NCBI RefSeq assembly: GCF_001949145.1
Contig: NW_019091428.1
Location: forward strand, 780,622 to 844,621
Reading direction: 5' to 3'
From: Acanthaster planci
Taxonomy: Eukaryota; Echinodermata; Asteroidea; Valvatida; Acanthasteridae
Length of the DNA: 64,000 nt
The notes below the pieces were generated by a model. The model saw only the letters and a list, made by a program, of their open reading frames with translations, was not told the origin of the DNA and did not search any database. A program made the translations under genes and the position numbers. Shown piece by piece: positions 9,998 to 24,900 of this stretch. Each line of letters starts with the position of its first letter. Position 1 is the first letter of the stretch.

Positions 9998-12900
9998 GTA
10001 ATCTTTCAATGTTTCAATACATTTACAATATAGAGGGCGTCACCTGAACAAATGCAACCCAAAAGTAAAGTGCTAAATTTTACTTAACATAGGCCTACTC
10101 TGCCCTCTGAAACAAGCACCAGTTTCATCAAATTTACAGCTAGAAAGAAATTTGAAAGAAGGAACCCAACAGTTGTGAGACAATTCAGGATTTGAATTCA
10201 GTGACTGCATGCACTGTATGAAATTTCACTAGATGGAACAAACACACACTTGTCTTACATGTATATAATTGTGATTATCTCTGCAATGCATCATCACATT
10301 TAAATGAAGTGATTTTTTAAAGGTTACATAAATGTAATATGAATTAATTTTGTACCAAAACAACTATTTCTGTTTGGGGAGAAAATAAATGTTATTTTTG
10401 GCTTTTTGGGGAGGGGGTCATCCAGTATTCACAGCATGAAAACCTCATCTATCAGTTGGTCCTATCCAAAATAGAAGAGATTTCACTGTGAAGTCACCAT
10501 CATGATGTAAAGCTTCCCTGTGGCAGTATGTACAAATCATTCATAAACCTTATTCTACTGCATCAAGAGTGTTGTCTTCTGAACGGTATCAGTGACATTA
10601 TTCTTGTTTTGAATGTTCTCACCATTTCAGGTCAAATAACACTTAGGCACTTTTCTTAAGATTCTGTCAGTAAATTACATGTACAACTGTACTAATACAG
10701 TGAACATTACAGTTTTGACATCTATAGATCTAGGCTGTAAAAGGCCACAATGAGAATTGTCTCTCTGCAAACCTTGCATATGTGCATTTTTATATAAATA
10801 GCTCTCGATATAAAAGAAAAACTTGAAGCTAAGTCCAATTTTATGTTAATTGTTCTTATCAAAATTAATTCAAGTAGTGATTAACATTTTCACCTTCATC
10901 CCATGCAAGGGTCTTGGCATTTGCACCTTCATCCCATGCTAAGGTCTTGGCATTTGGTTTAAATGTATGCTTCTTGGTTGTTGAGAAACTGAAACTCCTT
11001 GAATAAACTTGAAATCAGTAATAAATTGTGTGCAGAATTGACCGCCTGACATAGAAAACTCTTAATGTCATGATATCCCCCAATAAAACATATATCCCCA
11101 GATTCCCAGGCCAGAGAAATGAAGTGAATTAATTCAATAAATGCCTAGCTAGACAGAGGCAAGAACTTGCACTCTGTATTCAAACAACACCTGTATAGTT
11201 TGACTAATTTGCAATGGTAATGTGTCCGCAGTTTTAAATGTCAGCCCAAAACAAGAACAGGCAGTAAGACCAGAAAAAGACACAGGTTTTCCTATCTGCA
11301 TCCAGTAGCAGACCAGGTCTATGATATCTTAGATCCAGTGCTCAACCCTTGTGTCACATGGGTTGTGCTTGTGCAGAGGAGGGAGGGTACGAGCACGGTG
11401 GTTACTCATTGCAAAATTGCACGCATCTGCAGATAATTGTCAGCAAGACAACCACATGCTTAAGAATGCAGGTTCCAAAGTTCAGTTTTACATGTAGTAA
11501 CCAGACCTTGTGGTGTTGAAAACAATTTTTGCAGCAATCCATCCTTGAGTCTTTTTGTTTTTAAATTTTTGCTGTAAACTCGATACGATGTCAAAATATG
11601 TTTTCAAAGAACATTTGCTCACAAAGGAATATCACTGCAGTTAACCAAGTTAAATTTCAGTGAGAAATTCAAAGATTTTTATTAAGTAAAAACTCAGTTT
11701 CTGATTAACAGTTTCACATACCCATAGGCTTCCTGATGTGTTGAATGCAGATAGAGATGTTTTTTCCCTGATAACATTCAGGTGGAATCATAATTAATTA
11801 TTTACATATTTATTTATTCAAAGCGTGATACATCTACATAGGAAACCTGGATTCTCTGACCATGGGGGTTAGTAAAACAGTATCTGACTCCATGAAAATG
11901 GTTTCTTTGGTTCTGGAACATCTTTAGTCAATATTTTCTTCAATGAGATGGTGCTCTCTTTGTGAGTTGGGATACAAACATCATAAATATTTCATGTAAA
12001 TCAGCATATATATTACTCATCACTGAAAGATGCCTGCAGACGGAGCATGGCTAATCATAAATCACTCAAAAATGAAGCTCAGAGAGGCTCTGGCTTGCAT
12101 CCACATCCCTCTTGACTAATTCCTTTGTTGCTAAGGTGGACCACGCTCTGGGCGATTATTTGACCGTGAAATATCACCCATTTTACCCTCGGGCATCAGG
12201 TCTGGAGACAACAGATGAGTCGGTCTGAGGAACCGGGCTAATTTATCATTCCTGGGGTGGTTGTGGATGTGTTGGCTGAGCAGAAGGCTTGTATCATCAT
12301 CTTACCGGTTCCCGGTGGCTGGTTTAATGAGGATCTTCATCAGTAAGAGTCAGAAATATTTGGTGTCAGAACCCACTCCTGGGAATCCAAATGGGTATTG
12401 CGCTACCTCCACAAGCTTGTCGATTCACCAAGAAAATCAGGCGAAATTAATGTGGAACTCTTGAAAAAACTGAAGCCAAACTCAATACAGGTTTTGTCAG
12501 CAAGCCATCTAGGTTTTAGCAATACAGAGTCAAATCACCACGAAATGCCCATGTGAATATGAAACTAAAGGGCATAAATTATGAGTAGGAATCAGAACTT
12601 TAACTATTTAACAAATCTTAATGTAAAGAAAACAACCCCAGGAAAAATGAAACAAAATAAGCATGTGACCCATGCCTTTTGTACCAAAATACTCCAATAT
12701 GACGAAGAAGAAGAAAGGGCTGAAGCACTAGAAATGTAATTTGGGAGAGATTAAATCATGAACTGCATGTCTTGTGTATTCATCCGAAATTATGAAATTC
12801 AGTAAATTCAGCTTAAAGTTGCAATAATTTAAAATTAATAATAAAAAATATGTCAGATATGACAATCTGCCACAGGAGTGACTTGAAATGTAATGAACAA

Positions 12901-15900
12901 CAGTTTTTCCACAGCAAAGTGGGAAAGGTGAAAGAAGTAATCACTTTTGGAAAAGTTCCCTTCTTCAGGACCCAATTTCATGGTGCTGCTTACTGCAGAA
13001 TTCAGTGCTTACGATCTCCATTCTGCGCTAACTGCACAAGCAGAAAAATTCTGCTCTAATCCTTAGTTACGGGATGTACGCATGCACACAAGCCAAAATT
13101 CCTAGTTAACCTGTGAAGTACATTCGTCTTAAGCGCAGAATTTTCTGCTATGGTAAGCACCGATTTTTCGCTTTGGGTAAGCAGCACCGTGAATTTGGGC
13201 CCAGCTCTTTACAAATATGAACTGTGTTGTTTCGATTCAAAGGAAAAGGGGGCAGTTATTTTTGTGTTGAAGTATTGGAAAATAATTTTATTTCCAAAGA
13301 CTGATTTATTATTTGAGTTATTTACAGAATGGGCAATTAAAATAATGATTTATGAAGTTCCTGTGCTGGTGAATTTTTGTCACATATGGTTGGTTCACAG
13401 GGCTATAAAAATGATCGTCAACGGTTTCCAACATTTCTCATGTTGTTTACCTGATGCCACTGTGTTCTACCTCTGAGCTCTCAGGTAACAAGAATGAAGG
13501 TGGCATTTAATCACTTTATACTCAACGACTTGTAAACATGCAGCATGGTGCTGCAATACACGCCAACACAAACAAGGCTCCTTAGTAACTGGTTGGCGAG
13601 CAGGGTTACCAAGAACGTGCAGTTTATACTAAGGGGAAGCCGTCTGTCTACTGTTGCTTCACGGGCTATATTTTTTTGCACCAGAATGCATCATGGGTGT
13701 GATTTATGTACTCCGTCAGCACCCTAGAAGCCATCAGGAATCTGCTAGTGTACAAACAGCGAGCACGAATAAATTAGCCATTTCAGTGTGGTGGTCTGTG
13801 ATGTTCAGATGCTTGATGTCGACGCTCAGTATCACACATAAACAATATTGAGGTACTTCTGAGAAAGAAATTAACAAAGTGGGCAAGGCTGATTTGGTTT
13901 TTAAGAATTTCATAATGTTTGAAAGCTAGAATATTAAATTGTATTTTCTGGTGGTCTTGAAATTGAAACTGCGCCAAATGATAATTTGTAAAGGCTGCAG
14001 GGCATAAAGACGTAATAAACTACAACTTATCTTTTTCCTTGAATAAATTCCAATTAAGCTGCAGGTACCAGTGAACCTGGAGAACATCACATTTGTTTTC
14101 CTCACGGCTGTCTGTGCATGTCCAAGTTCAATTTGGGTTCTGTCTTTTTTTAAAATAATTTTTTCCCCCAGCAATGAGAGAAAAAGAAAAAATGTAATGA
14201 GAATTGATTCAATACTCCAGGCTGACTCATCAAACAGACATTTGTTGACATTTCAGCTGAATCAGATATCTAGTTCTAAAGGCCATGCTGTGTTTATCCA
14301 TTTAAATCCCGGTGACTCCATCAAGAGCAATTCAATGATAACTGCCACTGGGTCTCAAGAAATTAAGAGGCTAAGTAATTTAATTAAAACCTTGTATTGC
14401 TTCTGACATGCATATAGTACTCCGTTTTTAAATAATTCTCATTTCAAATGAAGGCTGTCGGTAAACAGTCTTTTTTTAGGGGGGGAGGGATATTTTCTGC
14501 ATTGACATCAGCGGTTTAAACCAAATTCCTGATACCTCTGATACACGCACTAGAACACATCTTCTTTAAAGGTACAGTCCACCATTTGTCATTCTTTATG
14601 TTCACTTGAGGTAACAAAATCACTCACAGTGTGAAGAAGGTTACCAAACAGCGATGAAAGTTTACTCAGTGAACGCTGCATATTTTTGGGAAAAAAAAGG
14701 ATTTTGACTTCAAATTGCAGGTTGTAGGAGTCATGATTTGAATTGCCCCACAAATCAGCCTCCCAAACACATTCTCATGCAGCTGATTGTAGCTGCACGA
14801 TGTCGCACACTGAATCAACAATTATAAAAACCGTACTCGTGTATGTTGTGTCAATGCTTGGGTGTGCTTCTCCGAAATAACGAACAGCTGATGGCAGTTT
14901 TCCAAAAATGCGTCTTTAGATATTTCGTTTGAAAAGGCCCTCTTTCGTTATTTTCTTCAAAATGACAGCCTGTCAGAAAGAATTTTACTGTGGGTTTAGT
15001 CCCCTATCTTTAATCTAAGTTTGCTTTTCAGCAGTGATGTCATCAATTTCTTAGATGGCAGCAAATGAAGGACTCTACCTTTAACATCAGCTCCGTAAAT
15101 TACCTGCCTCACTGTTGCAAGTCTGTAGAGAGCTGATCTTCATGGACAGCAGTGTGGATTTCTGGTTTCAGTTGCGATTTCCTCTGATGTGTCTTGTGAT
15201 GCAAAACTGAATTCCTAAGTCTTCTCTCTCCCGGCTTGGGCAGATCATTTCCATAGAACTCTGGAGCTGTGATGCTCCTCTTTGTTTCTCCTCCGGCTGA
15301 TGTTTGCTGAAAGAGTACTGTTTCTTGTGATTTTTAGCCTTTTTATACAGAGGATGATGACTTTCATTTGAAACAAAATTTGAAACAATTTGAAACATAG
15401 CAAAAAAACAGTAAACAACAGAATGGGAGTTGATAGTCACAACATTGCTGAGGTAAGGTTCAAGTATGGAACAGTGTTATTGCAGCTTTTCCACCAAAGT
15501 AAGGTACACCAAAAAGCATAGTCAAAAGCTGAAAATTGTGTAGGGGCTTATAAGTTCAATTATTTTATTTATTCTCTTTAAACATTTTATTCTTTCTTCC
15601 TATTGTATGGATCTTAAATTTATTTAACTGTCATTGTGATTTGCATATTCATGACAGTCGCCACAGCTCTCAAATAACAGGTCAGAGTGGTGACGGTTAT
15701 TTGCCCGAGCTGAATTACACCCCCAATTGGCGAAAGAAAGACAGGTGGTTACAAGTGGCTCTTGCACGTGTTCTGCGCATACGCAAAAACCATACATGCT
15801 GGAATAATTAGTTCCGCGTACCCAGCGTGCTCCAGGTCAAATGCGCATATACTTGCGCACCTTGTGGCGTGCCTATACGGTGGCACAAAAAAAACCACAC

Positions 15901-18900
15901 ACACCCTCTTTTGTTCTGCTTAAAGCGGATTCCAACAGCACTTAACCATACAGTGGACACCAGGATATTAAAATACCATGCTTTGCCAGTAATGAATTCA
16001 TCTTGAGTGATGAGTTTCTATCAGTATCACTTCATTCTCAATATCTTGCTCGGTGAAATTTATCATCATCCTGGCATAAGTAGTGTAAATGGGACAAACT
16101 CACAGAAGTTAGGTAGGCATGGAGATGATAGATACAATGTATTATTTTGGTCATGATTTTGTGAGCAGAGCAAATACAGTACTTGCTTTAAAAGAGTTAC
16201 ATTATTATCATGAAGAAATAAGCCTACACTTGACAAGCAAGTAGTTGACACTTTACCCAAAACCGACTTTTCCCAGGGACTGTGCAAATCAACATATTTG
16301 TAATTAATATTTTGTGACTTGGAAATTGTGCCATCTTGTCTTCTCCACTTCAAACGTGTGGCTAATTATACATGTACTAGTATACTGTATATTTTGAGCA
16401 GTTCCATCCATAGGTAAATGGGATGATGCCTCTTCTCACTAAGAGAAGTGGTATCTGTTTCGAGCAGAAGCACCCCCTCATCGGTTGAAAGAGCCATGTT
16501 GGTTTGGAGTGCTCATTTTGCTGGTAGCGATGTGCCCGAAACTAGTGCATTTCAGTCATCTGTGAACCAGTGAAGTGCAGTTCCTACCATAGGAGCCTGA
16601 GTGCTTTGCTAGGAAATTGCATCCTCTCATAATCCAGCTCGGGGCTAATACATGTAGCTACCACATCTGTTCTGTCACTTCCAATGTCGAATAGTTATGC
16701 CGGCAATTCTAGTTCTAAATTATCAAGTTTTTCACAAGGTACTTGACTGATGCTGTCAATGTATTTCATTTCTTAATTAAATAAAAACATCATAAAAGTT
16801 TCCTCCTTAAACCTTGCCTCTCTCCGTATCTGTTCCATTCCATTCTAATTTTCATCGGCTTTTATTTGGTTTGATGATAAAGTCAACTCCCCTTATAACA
16901 ATGATTAGTCGAATAACCTTTTCATAACCAGAGCTTTGTTACATTAGCACCGGAAACAACAAGAAAAAAAACCCAAGAAATTGTTGACTGGGATTTGCTT
17001 ACAAGCCTATTGGCTGTAGAATGAAAGGTGGTAATAATAATAATGATAATAAATTAAGATTTGTATAGCGTGGTCTTCATGACAATGATCATACACGCAT
17101 TACATAAAATACTATCAAAAAAAAAGAAGACTAAGACCACTTAGAATAAAACTACTTTAAAAATTTGTAAAAAAGACTTAACCAAACATCAATACTTGAG
17201 AAATATTATAGGTGATACCTCCCCAACAAAGGCACCAAGTTAAGACTTGAATGAAAAAGAGAGAGAAGCTAAGTTAATATTTGAGGGGGTGATTTAAATT
17301 AATAGAATTTTGAACGTTGAAAAATTAACAGTAAAGTTAGTGAAAAGTCAGTTTAAGAAGATAGGTCTCTTCTTTACACTTTAAACTAGCGATGGATTGC
17401 GATTGTTAGGGGCCGGATTTGTGCTGAAAACCCTACATCTTTCCTGAAAACCAAGACTGTCCCTGCGAGATGGATCTACGAGACCTGAAATCCCCATAAT
17501 GTCAGGAGAAAATTGACTTATTTGCTCTGCTGTACAGAACACTAGATGCATGTCTCCCATCCTATTGCACTCCATCTCACCCTTGGCCCGAGCAGATGAT
17601 TCGTCATTGATCGACAGCCATTCGTAATCACATGCTCTCGAGACGAGCATGCATTTGAATTTCATGAGGGCTGACTCTGCGTGCCTGCTGCTTTCAAAGT
17701 ATTCCTTCGCTCTTGAGATAAAGTGAGAGTTGTTTGTAATTCAGTGTACCCAATATTTTATTTTCTTGACTCACTCCCCAAAAAATTCCTTGTCTTTAAT
17801 TTCATATGTTGAATACAGAATGGAAACAGGTAGATCTAATAGGGCACATGACAAAACATTCTTCAGGAATGACCAACCTCATCCCTCGTGGTTAATCGTC
17901 TGACAAAAAAACCAGACATTTTCTCTTGTATTTAATCTTCTTAATACATAATTAGCATCTGGTTGGTAGCCCCTTCATTGACGCCTTCATTCTTTGTTGC
18001 ACTGCATTAATCTTTGGCAATATTGATTGATGTTTCTTTCGTTTAATTAATTTCCCGTGTGGAATACCTACTGGAGAATCTTGGATTGCCTTGCCAGAGG
18101 AGTAAATGTATTTGTGGCTTTCTTTCATGGTCATTCATGGTTTCCAACCTTCATGGTCATTCATGGTTTCCAACCTTCCTGGAATAGTAGGGACAGATTT
18201 GCAGTACTCAGATGTACTGGTTAGTTTCTCAAGGGCTTGTCCTTCAAATTCCAAGATTGATATTTGTTTATTGTCCTTTTTGTTTCTAGGGAAACTTAAT
18301 ATAAGATTTTGGAAGTAACCAGCATTGTGTGCTAGGGTCCTGTACAAATTTCTGTACTCTTATCCACATAGATTTTCCTTTTTGTAGGGGAAAACCATAT
18401 ATTCTGGCCCCTCCCCAAATGTTTTAACATTTCCTCGGTTTTCAACAAAAACAAGGCATCAAAGAAATCTTGCCAAGGACACTGAAAAAGTAAAATCGCT
18501 TCTGCTTCATCTACAGTATCTGTTCCGTACGTGCAGGACTCAAATTGGAGATGCCAAAAGTGGACCTTGGCAATGTCAGCCTTTTTACCATCGTACAATA
18601 AATTTGGCCAGCTGTGATTGAACATGTTAGTAGTAGGCCAAGGCAAAAGAATTTCTGTTAAACTCATGAAGAGCCAATCGTTGAATGCGTATGAGATGCC
18701 CATCACAGACCCAATCCCCCCTTGGGCTTTTTCTTTTATGCTCCTGTCTGCTCTTCAATCCGGTAAATGAATCCCGTCAATTAGCACATCAGTCCTTAGC
18801 ATGCCACCACCATTGCTGTCTAGGCTTGCAGCACTGCCGCTCATATAACACCGCATGCTCTTATCCCTGCCTCAACTGATGGAGATAACTCGTCGGTCAC

Positions 18901-21900
18901 GATCTCCTCTCTTACAGGTTCTTCTCTCTCCAACTGGCGTCTAGTCGTCTTCATATAGTCATTTGTTATTCCATGATGTCGAAGTGGTTAGCTGGCTGCA
19001 TCAAGTAAACTGCATATTACTGGTCACCATCAGATCCTCCGATCTGACGAGGCCAACCACTGATGAAATTAGGTAGAATTTTCTTGATCCATTGCATTGT
19101 GTCCAAGGCTATGCACAGTTTCCTTTTTATCAGTGGGACAGTGATGGAGACATGTTCTCTGCGGAGCCTGATAGGATTACGTATTAGTTTTGCAGTTAAG
19201 CTGGTTTGGTGCAGTCAAGCTAGCCATGAAGGCACAGTCACTTCAGATTTATCGAACACATGGTGATATGACAGACAAAAGTACATGTAATCTCACTCTG
19301 TTCTTTTCAGGTTAACATGATTAATCAATGAGAAAAATCCGTCCAGTTGAAAATGAAGGTGACATCTGGAGAGGAGGCCCTGCTGTAAAGCGAGACTTTT
19401 AATTTAACCCTAAATCCCCACGGGTGTTTTGAAAATAGAGGATTCAGGACTGTTAGCTGGATTAAAAGCTATTTTAGAATAGAAGAGTGTATTTGACAGT
19501 CATAAAACTCAAACACTGCATTGGAAATTTGTTCCCCTGAAGGTATATGCCTTACCCTATATAGATGGAGAAAATCACAAAGATAAAAAATCCATGTTTT
19601 GAGAATTAGACATGGATCATTTCATAATTTTTCATGCAGCCCTTTGTGTGCATCATGTGTAGTACAATTAATGAAGCTGCTCCTTGACCATGCAGAAACA
19701 GTAGTTATCCCACAAATCTCTCTCTAAATTAAATTCCGTTAACTTAATATCTTTCCAGACATGAGGGATGGCACTCATGTTTCCTGACCAAGACCCAGGG
19801 ATTAATTTTTCCTTCATAGTCCACAAAATGAAATTGTGGAGACAAATTTACCTATGCCTCAAAAATTTTCTTTAAGATTTCAGGGCATGCAGACTTGTGC
19901 TTGATATAACTTTTCTCTCTGTGTCTATAGGGGAAAAATCAATACAGGAAAATTTTCCTGGGGGTTAAAGGGAATGTCTATACACCTTGCGTCAGTCCTC
20001 CCCCCTCCGAAGAATTTTAGAAGGAGATGAAGCTGTGAGTAGGCAGTAGAATTACTACTTAAGCCAGCTTCAAATATGAGAGTTTTTTTAAAATTGAGAA
20101 AGATGTTTGAGCATTAAAGCACGTTCGTGCGTGTGCCTAGAATTCTGTCATTTGTCATTCACACTTGGCTTGCCTTGCTTTCAGCAGGAGATAGGGAGAG
20201 ACAGAAAGTGCAGAGTGAACTTTTCTCTTTACAGTGCTTACACCTGAAAAAAAATGCCTGTGTTGGTCTTTTCTTTTCAGCAGAATTATGTGCATGTACA
20301 GTTGCCTGTTAGGAACAGGAATTCAGGAGATGTTCACAAACTCATTGTCATTGAAGAACATGCATGGTGCCATGTGTACATGCGAATTGTAAAGGCGGGT
20401 TGATCCTTTCTTATCCAAGTGCACCTGTCAATTTTTGCCAGCCTCTTAAGAATGAACGCATGTTAAGAATTGAATCACATTCTGAAAAAGCTTTCTCACA
20501 TCTAACATAATCAAAGGTATTGGTATGAAATCTCACTTTGATTAAAAGTCCTCCTCTTGACTTGTGTGGTTTTGTAGATTGCTGTTGTTCCCGGAGATGC
20601 ACCCCATGACCCCTCTGCACGGGAGTACCTAGTGTATACTATTGAAACCACACATCCATAACCTGTAGATATTTTCCCATACAGCTCCCCAATGATATGA
20701 TTTCCTTGCAAAAAAAAAATTCCAGGCCCAGTATTATTTTGCTAAGCTGGCCGCAGGCGCTTGGGTTGCCATTGGACCGTGATGAGCAGGAGGTTACGAC
20801 TTGCCAAGCAGCGGATGGGATCGATACCGGGCATGCGAATGTGCGAAACTTGAAGTTTTGTATGGGGGGCCGTGGCTGAGGCAGACGTTAGTGGGCAGAA
20901 ATGAAAGCACAGTGTGAAATGTAATAAGATGGCATGGGTTGTTGAGACAGAACTTCACTTTTCTGCACTGGTGTGTGGCATTATCTTCAGAATCTCCCGG
21001 GCAGAAATCTCACCGACATGAAAATGCCCAGAGGGGCTTTCTAAACATGCACATCATTATTTCCCATGAGTTGTACATACCATTGTCTGCATTATCACAG
21101 CACCACACATCACTACGAGAATAGATTGCACCGACAGGTGCACAGACAGTACGTGTATACAAGTGTAAAAGAAGTGGTGGGAAATTTCAGATAAACTTGT
21201 GTGTGCAAGATGTGAAGAGTTACACCCGAATACGGTGAAGTAAATAGTTCAAGTTTGCAGTTGCACTATGCAACAACTCTAGGCTCCGAAAAGAAGTGGG
21301 GAATCAAGTTTACATCCTGAGTTTCTTATGTTCTTTAGAAAATTTCACCCACCCATCAAAGACACTGTTTTTAGGTTGGGGGCCTGCAGGTACCATGCAC
21401 ATTCAACTTCAAATTTTATGCAGTTTGCACACTGAGGGATAGACTCAGTATAGGGACCTTTGAATTCCTTGACTTTCCTTTGATGTGACTGCCCTTTTCA
21501 TGATTTGTCGCTGTTTTCTCACGGGGCCATTGGAGCTTCTGTCTAGTAGTAGCCACTCTGAATGCATGGGTTCATGGGTTCGCTTTGCTTGGGTGATTTG
21601 AAGTGAAACCATGCGAAGATTAGGCAAGCGGAGATCAGGATTATTTTGAAGTCAATCAGTAACCGGGTAAAAGTTTGTGCCCCAAGGCAGTGTGTAAATT
21701 GCCCAAAACATAAAGCAACAAAAACCTAAAGAAACAGATGGGAAGGTCTCTTTTTTCCCTCCTAATGCTAAAGCATGATTAAGCCAACTTTGTCTATATA
21801 CACTCTTTTCATTTACAAGTATGTAATGATGAGTTCTTATGTGGGGAGGGGGCTCCGTAGGCATTTATGCAGGAATCCTAAGTATTGGAATTTTGTCTTA

Positions 21901-24900
21901 CAATGACAATCAGAGGAAATCATACAAAGAAATGAAGCTCTTGATTTTAAACCACCAGCTATGGCTGAATGGACAGTTGATGATTTATATTAAAAAAAGA
22001 TCAAACTGTTGATAGTTCCGAATTGAAAGAGTAGTAAGGTAAGAATTTCTTCTTGATGCCCTGCTCACACAGGCTAACAGGTGTAAACTTTTATTCCAAA
22101 AATAGTGGTTTCTCCACTTGACTGTTTATCCCTCCTCTTCTTCACATCCATGACAGGTTGTTGCATGCCTGCAATTAAACAAACCAATTTAATTAACCTC
22201 ACCCTGAAAGAAAAAAATGCATGTGTTTTATTCCGGCCTCACAAATTACCTCGAGAGGAATGATTATGCACTATATTGTCAGCCTGCTCTGCTAGGTGAT
22301 TGGTCAGCAGTCTGACCCAATTTGCATGTACATGTAGCTGTCTTTCCCCTCCCAATTGACCACTGTCCCCTGGGGGAATATAAACTGAGTTAACAATTAC
22401 ACAGCAGGTGGTAGGGGATTTGGGATTTTCAACACCTTGCTTGGCCATATTTGATAGTCTTGATTCTTTTATTTTTTGCGTGCTCACAGTGGGACTTGTA
22501 AAATTGTCCAGCTTTATTGCAATTGAGTTTTATCTCAATGGAGTGACAATTGCTCTCGATAAAGATGGGCGGCTGCTCTGCATCCTAAACATGTTGTGAG
22601 GATAACAAAAAGTTGATTGTTTTTTGGATATGGAAAATTTCAAGATTCTGTTTAGGGCCCATTCAGCTACATTGCACAATGCTCATAAAAATGGGGGGGG
22701 ATATTTATTTTCTCATGAAAAAAATATTTCTTCAAAGGTAAACATTTGGGTATCAAAAGATTGTGAGAAATAAATGCTTGTGTTAATTTTTGAATGTTAA
22801 TAAATTTTGTGCTGAAACATCTCACCACAAAATTGTCTAGGGTGCATAAAAAATTAGAAGATCAAAGATGCGAGGTTTTAATCCTTTTAAATTGGGCCAA
22901 TGTGGTCGTTCAGGCTTCTTTTGTAAAGTTACAACAACTAAAAGAATGTAATGAATTAAACATGAAAAATTCACAGAAGCATTGTGAGACATAGCCAGTA
23001 GGACCTGATAATTAAGAAATCAAAATGAAGTAATTTGAAATCATTTAATGAGCGCAGGTCAGTGTCATACACAAATAAACTTCTTTGCTTTGTGAATACT
23101 TCATCCGTCAAATTGTATAATTTTTGTTGAAAATTTGTGGCCTTTCTCATCAAATCCAATTTTCCACCCGCCGGAGCGTGAGTCCAACCGAAACTTCCCC
23201 CATGAATCAACCCATGGCAGACTCAGTGCGCTGACTTTTCTGTTCTGTATGCTAAGCATGATCAATAATTCAAGGCCGGCAGAGAGGACCAGTCAGATGC
23301 TGGCAGTGCCTTGTTTTGGAGGCAGGGAAATCCAAGACGTTGAGGGCTTGATGGATATTCTCGAGCCGCAGACCGAATATTAGCACCTGAGAGATCAGGG
23401 GAGGTGTTTGCGGACAAAGTCATTAGTGCTCGTCAGACAGTAGCTGCTATGTGATTGCTGAAAATCATAAGCATGTGGGTCATTCCAGAAATTAGGGCTC
23501 CATATTTTTTTTGTGTCCGTCACATCTGACATATGATTTTGTAAGTTCAGAACACATTTTCTAATTCCAAGGGTGATGAATTAATGCAAATTACCTGCCA
23601 AACATATCGTAATCCATTCTGGTGATATTTTCATGTCAAATACAAAAAAGGTCAGAAGTAACAGGGACACAAAAGTGTCACACTTTTGGACCCCTATTTT
23701 CTGGAATTACCCATGTGGAATAGGGGCTACGTTGTATATAAGGAAGCCATTTTGGCTCTCCTATGTCAACTGTTCAAAATTTATGTCCTCTCCCCTACTG
23801 TGGGATTCCCTGCTGTGTTACAGAGATACACACCGGTGAGCATTCTGCCAGATCTGTTGAAAATTATTATGCATAATGTTTCTTGCAGTGAAATTCGCCT
23901 GTGGCGTAGAAATTTTCAATTTGTTGATAACTTTTGTAAAAGTTAATCCCAGGTTATTCTACAGTGAAGGGAATACCTGCTTTTACATTTCCTCTGAATA
24001 GTTTCAGAATTGTGTGGCATCTAGATAAAAGCAAACAGTATTTTCCATGCATTTTGCCAAATTCCAGTTCACGGTCATAATGTCCTTGTCCAAACATCAA
24101 AAAATCCACAAAGCCAGGAGGGTGCCAAGTTACTCTTCCCAGCTCAATCATTTGTTTTGACAGTGAGAGAATCTTTTGTTTATTTTGGTTTGCCACTCTA
24201 GAAATGCCCAGCTATATTTGGAACTCAACTTTTTTCTCACAGAGCGGTGATGTTGGAAGGCGGAGATGGGAAACTGTTTAGAATTGGTCGCATTTCTCCA
24301 ACCAGTCGGCAGCCTTTGTTGGGGTGAGGGCAGTCGGTTGGATTGGTTTACAAGAAACATTATTTCATCTCCATTGATCTGTCTTTGATCACTCATCAGA
24401 TGGTAAAACTATAGCAGGATCCGTCCGCAAATTAGAGCATTAGATTTACTGTGTAGTGGATGAGGTGGGACTTTTGGGGATGCCAGTGCATCTTGTTGAG
24501 CTGCTGAGGAAGTTGACCAAAAATACGGTCTTTCGTGGAAAGAGGTTTACCGTATTGAGTGGTTTATGGGATCTTGATGGTGTTAGTGATGTGTGCATCT
24601 CTGTACATCTGCAGAGCTGTGGGCTCCTTAATTTCTTGGAGGATCTGTCTTTGTCCGCCCAACCTTGAAGGGTGCTTCAGCATCTGAGAGTGGCACATTG
24701 GGAATTTTGATATACGGTAGAGGATTTGGTTGCTGTTGCTCTTTTGGGATTTGTCATGTCGGCCTTCCGGGCATCCTCATCAAGGCGACCTGTCCACATT
24801 GGTGTGGCACGTCTTGCACCTTCTAATAGGATTATATCCGTTGAAGCGGGGTCGCGGTTCACAAGGCGTGATGCAGATGAGGAGGACTGGGAGTGCAGTG

